Shown here piece after piece: positions 61,929 to 64,000 of a DNA stretch of 64,000 bases. The notes beneath the pieces are model-generated. The model was given only the letters and a program-made list of their open reading frames with translations. It did no database searches and was not told the origin of the DNA. Source of the DNA: Platynereis dumerilii (lineage: Eukaryota; Annelida; Polychaeta; Phyllodocida; Nereididae); assembly GCA_026936325.1 (NCBI GenBank), contig JAPTHN010000011.1, positions 26,142,501 to 26,206,500 of the forward strand, written 5' to 3'. The position numbers and the translations under genes are program-made. Positions within the stretch are counted from its first letter, which is position 1, and every line of letters starts with the position of its first letter.

Positions 61929-63292
61929 TGTTATGCCTCAGGGAGGGTGAGGGAGAAATTAGGAATAAATCCAGGAAAAACAGTTAAATAATTTATTAAT
62001 AAATCAGGAGTTGAATCTCATTTTTACAGAAGAATCGGAGTACGGAAATATGTGACTCAAGTGTCAATTTCTGCCAATCAGTCAGATGGATAAATTCTCG
62101 GAAAATCCAAAGTCTAAATTTGGCTTAAATTCATAGAAAGTCTGGTCCAGATTGATTCTCCGTGATATGACGGAGGCGGAGGCTTGTCATCAATTCTCCG
62201 TGATGAGGCGGAGGCTTGTCATCAATTCTCCGTGATATGACGGAGGCTTGTCATCAATTCTCCGTGATGAGGCGGAGGCTTGTCATCAATTCTCCGTGAT
62301 ATGACGGAGGCTTGTCATTAATTCTCCGTGATATGACGGAGGCTTGTCATCAATTCTCCGTGATATGACGGAGGCGGAAGCCAAAGTTTCCAAAGTTTGA
62401 GAGTTTATTAGTTTTTCTCCATTTCCTCAATTTCCCAAGTGGCTCTCCGTGATATGACGGAGGCGGAGGCAGTTCTCCGTGATATGACGGAGGCAGTTCA
62501 CCGTGATATAATGGAGGCAGAGGCAGTTCTCCGTGATATGACGGAGGCAGAAGTCAAATCCTCCAAAATTCTTGAAATTAATATTAATTTTTAGAAGGGA
62601 CTTATTTATTCCATTTTCCTTGGCCAATATTTCCTAGTGTCCTGATGACTCCATATTGGGACAGAGGCCTCTCCGAGCAGATGCGGAGGCCGCTCCGTGA
62701 TATGACGGAGGCCTCTCCGTGATACGACGGAGGCAGCGGAGAAGACTCTTAAATTTTCCAAAATTGTCAAATTTCTCAAAATTAGCTAAATTTCACAAAA
62801 TTTCTCCATTTTGTTTCCAGTCAAATGTTTCAGAAGAGTTCCATTGATCCAAATGATGATTTTCTCAGAAAAATGCATTTTATTGAATTTTTGTAACTTT
62901 GGTCAGAGCTCCTTCCCCTTCGAAATCCAGATCTAGAATGATCGATTGCCGTGCGACGCTCTCTTTTATTGGCTCTCGAGGGTCATGTGATACACGAGAC
63001 TTCACGAATCCAACATGGACGCCGTTGAAATGTTTGGTTCACATTTGGCAAAGTTTTTAGCTTCTCTTGGATATATTAGGCCTTGACTATGACTGACAGG
63101 TAACTGAAATTGTTTATTAAATTGTTCTGGACGATTCTCGATAGTTTTTCAGTGGTGCCCGGTCGTTTTCGGGCCAGCAGAAGTGCCCGAAGTGAGCCAT
63201 TTTCGGCGCCGACAATTATTTACAATGCGGCGATCTGTCAGATTTCGTGCGAAGCGCTGGTTTATTTAATTTCTTGAAGCCTGTGCGTAACA
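61929..63292 (-). repeat. 5' LTR (of the minus-strand element)
   Basis: Nearly identical partner of 57613-58986, with the same TGTTA/TAACA bounds and the same palindrome array. LTRs of this kind carry promoter and polyadenylation signals; I cannot place them with confidence. Confidence 0.92.
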
Positions 63293-63404
63293 ATATATAT
63301 GTCTGCAGTCAGCCAAAAAAGCAACCAGTGAGGCCTTCTGCAAATTACAATTTAATTGCATCCTCTACGTGAGAGTGAACAAATGTGTTTAATTTTCAGT
63401 GCCG

Positions 63405-63945
63405 CCTGAAAGTAAGTGAGGGGTAATTTTTTTGCATTGGGTCAATGCTAAACCTTGTCAACCAAACTGCTTGTGGAAGCAAGGCTCATATGCATGTCTG
63501 ATGAGAAGAAAACATATATAGGGTCAAAAAGGGTGATATTAATTAGGATTTATGGGACACATACGGTTGCCAATTTTCTTTGCTCTACAAACAGTTAGCC
63601 TACATATACATATGTATGATAGGCCTATATATGAGTCAAAATCTTTCAAGGTAAGTGAACCCCTCTTCCCATTGCATTAATTAGCCTTGTGTTTCACTTA
63701 CTTATCAATGACTTTGACCCACATGCAGCTAACTCTGACTTAGTGCAGCAAAGAAAATTGGCAGCCATCTATATCCTCAAACCTCAAATATCATCCTTTA
63801 TGATCCCACGTGTGCATGTTTTCATCTCATCATAAGAGAATCCATGGCATGATGGACAAGCAGTCTGCATGGTTGACAACGTTTAGCATTGACCCAATGG
63901 CAAAACATCACCCATCTAGGTTACTGACAGGCTGCACTGTTAGCG
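63405..63945. mobile_element. Inverted-repeat element, family R3, copy 2
   Basis: The left arm (GCATTGGGTCAATGCTAAAC, then CAACCAAACTGCTTGTGGAA) is mirrored at 63855-63945. The interior shares GGTAAGTGAACCC with the copy at 46743-47196. No coding frame. The boundaries are approximate because the outer ends are diverged. Confidence 0.6.
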
Positions 63946-64000
63946 GGGCAGGTATGTAAAAAAAATTGTGCATTTATATTCGCGTAGCGAAACTTAGCAC

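Larger units (their letters stand above)
57613..63292 (-). mobile_element. Ty3/gypsy-type LTR retrotransposon fossil, young, incomplete
   Basis: Two direct LTRs of about 1,370 bp bound 2.9 kb of internal sequence. ATAT lies directly outside both ends (57609-57612, 63293-63296), fitting a 4-bp target duplication. On the minus strand the order is 5' LTR, primer-binding site, a small open frame, gag, protease, a frame with a short integrase-like remnant, polypurine tract, 3' LTR. No reverse transcriptase or RNase H part is visible, so the copy is broken, with about one major loss, and could not move by itself. By eye the LTRs differ at only about a dozen positions, which points to a geologically recent insertion. 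Confidence 0.92.

Overview
This is a eukaryotic window: AT-rich, with spliced genes, long introns and dense interspersed repeats. Frequent AGGCCTA-type words, an invertebrate-style RasGRP gene and abundant short inverted-repeat transposons suggest a marine deuterostome, perhaps an echinoderm. That is an inference from style, not a proven identification.

Layout. (1) At 3.3-6.6 kb the first coding exon of an unidentified minus-strand gene leaves the window to the left. A probable non-coding leader exon of that gene lies back to back with the leader of the next gene, which suggests a shared divergent promoter near 6.5-6.75 kb. (2) At 7085-12293 (+) lies a complete DNA polymerase eta gene (POLH) in ten coding exons, 771 codons. 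The catalytic acids, ubiquitin-binding zinc finger, REV1-binding FF motif and terminal PCNA-binding motif are all visible. (3) At 12.3-17.7 kb no coding sequence is seen. (4) At 17676-33735 (-) lie seventeen coding exons of a RasGRP-type Ras exchange factor (REM, CDC25, two EF hands, C1, C-terminal coiled coil) with a long Ser/Thr/Pro-rich N-terminal region. Its true first exon is uncertain; a phase-compatible candidate lies at 45.1 kb. Introns carry a tRNA-derived SINE, foldback elements, microsatellites and a 30-bp minisatellite with a 150-bp higher-order period. (5) At 36-52.7 kb the window is almost entirely repeats: a 19-bp minisatellite, a 1.6-kb hAT-like element with 8-bp target duplication, three neighbouring inverted-repeat elements whose terminal motif is repeated inside them, a SINE interrupted by a foldback MITE, and a 1.7-kb element with about 200-bp inverted ends. 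(6) At 54.2 and 57.4 kb there are two coding-like islands. The second has good splice sites on the minus strand. (7) At 57613-63292 (-) lies a young Ty3/gypsy-type LTR retrotransposon fossil with nearly identical 1.37-kb LTRs, a tRNA-Leu primer site, gag and protease parts but no visible reverse transcriptase. Its LTRs contain an array of short palindromes.

POLH (translesion synthesis past UV damage) and RasGRP (diacylglycerol/calcium-controlled Ras activation) are convergent neighbours with no evident functional link. No operon-like or prokaryotic features occur. Nothing here proves a new molecular system. The strongest unexplained structures are the palindrome-array LTR and the cluster of motif-iterated transposons at 39.2-43.8 kb.
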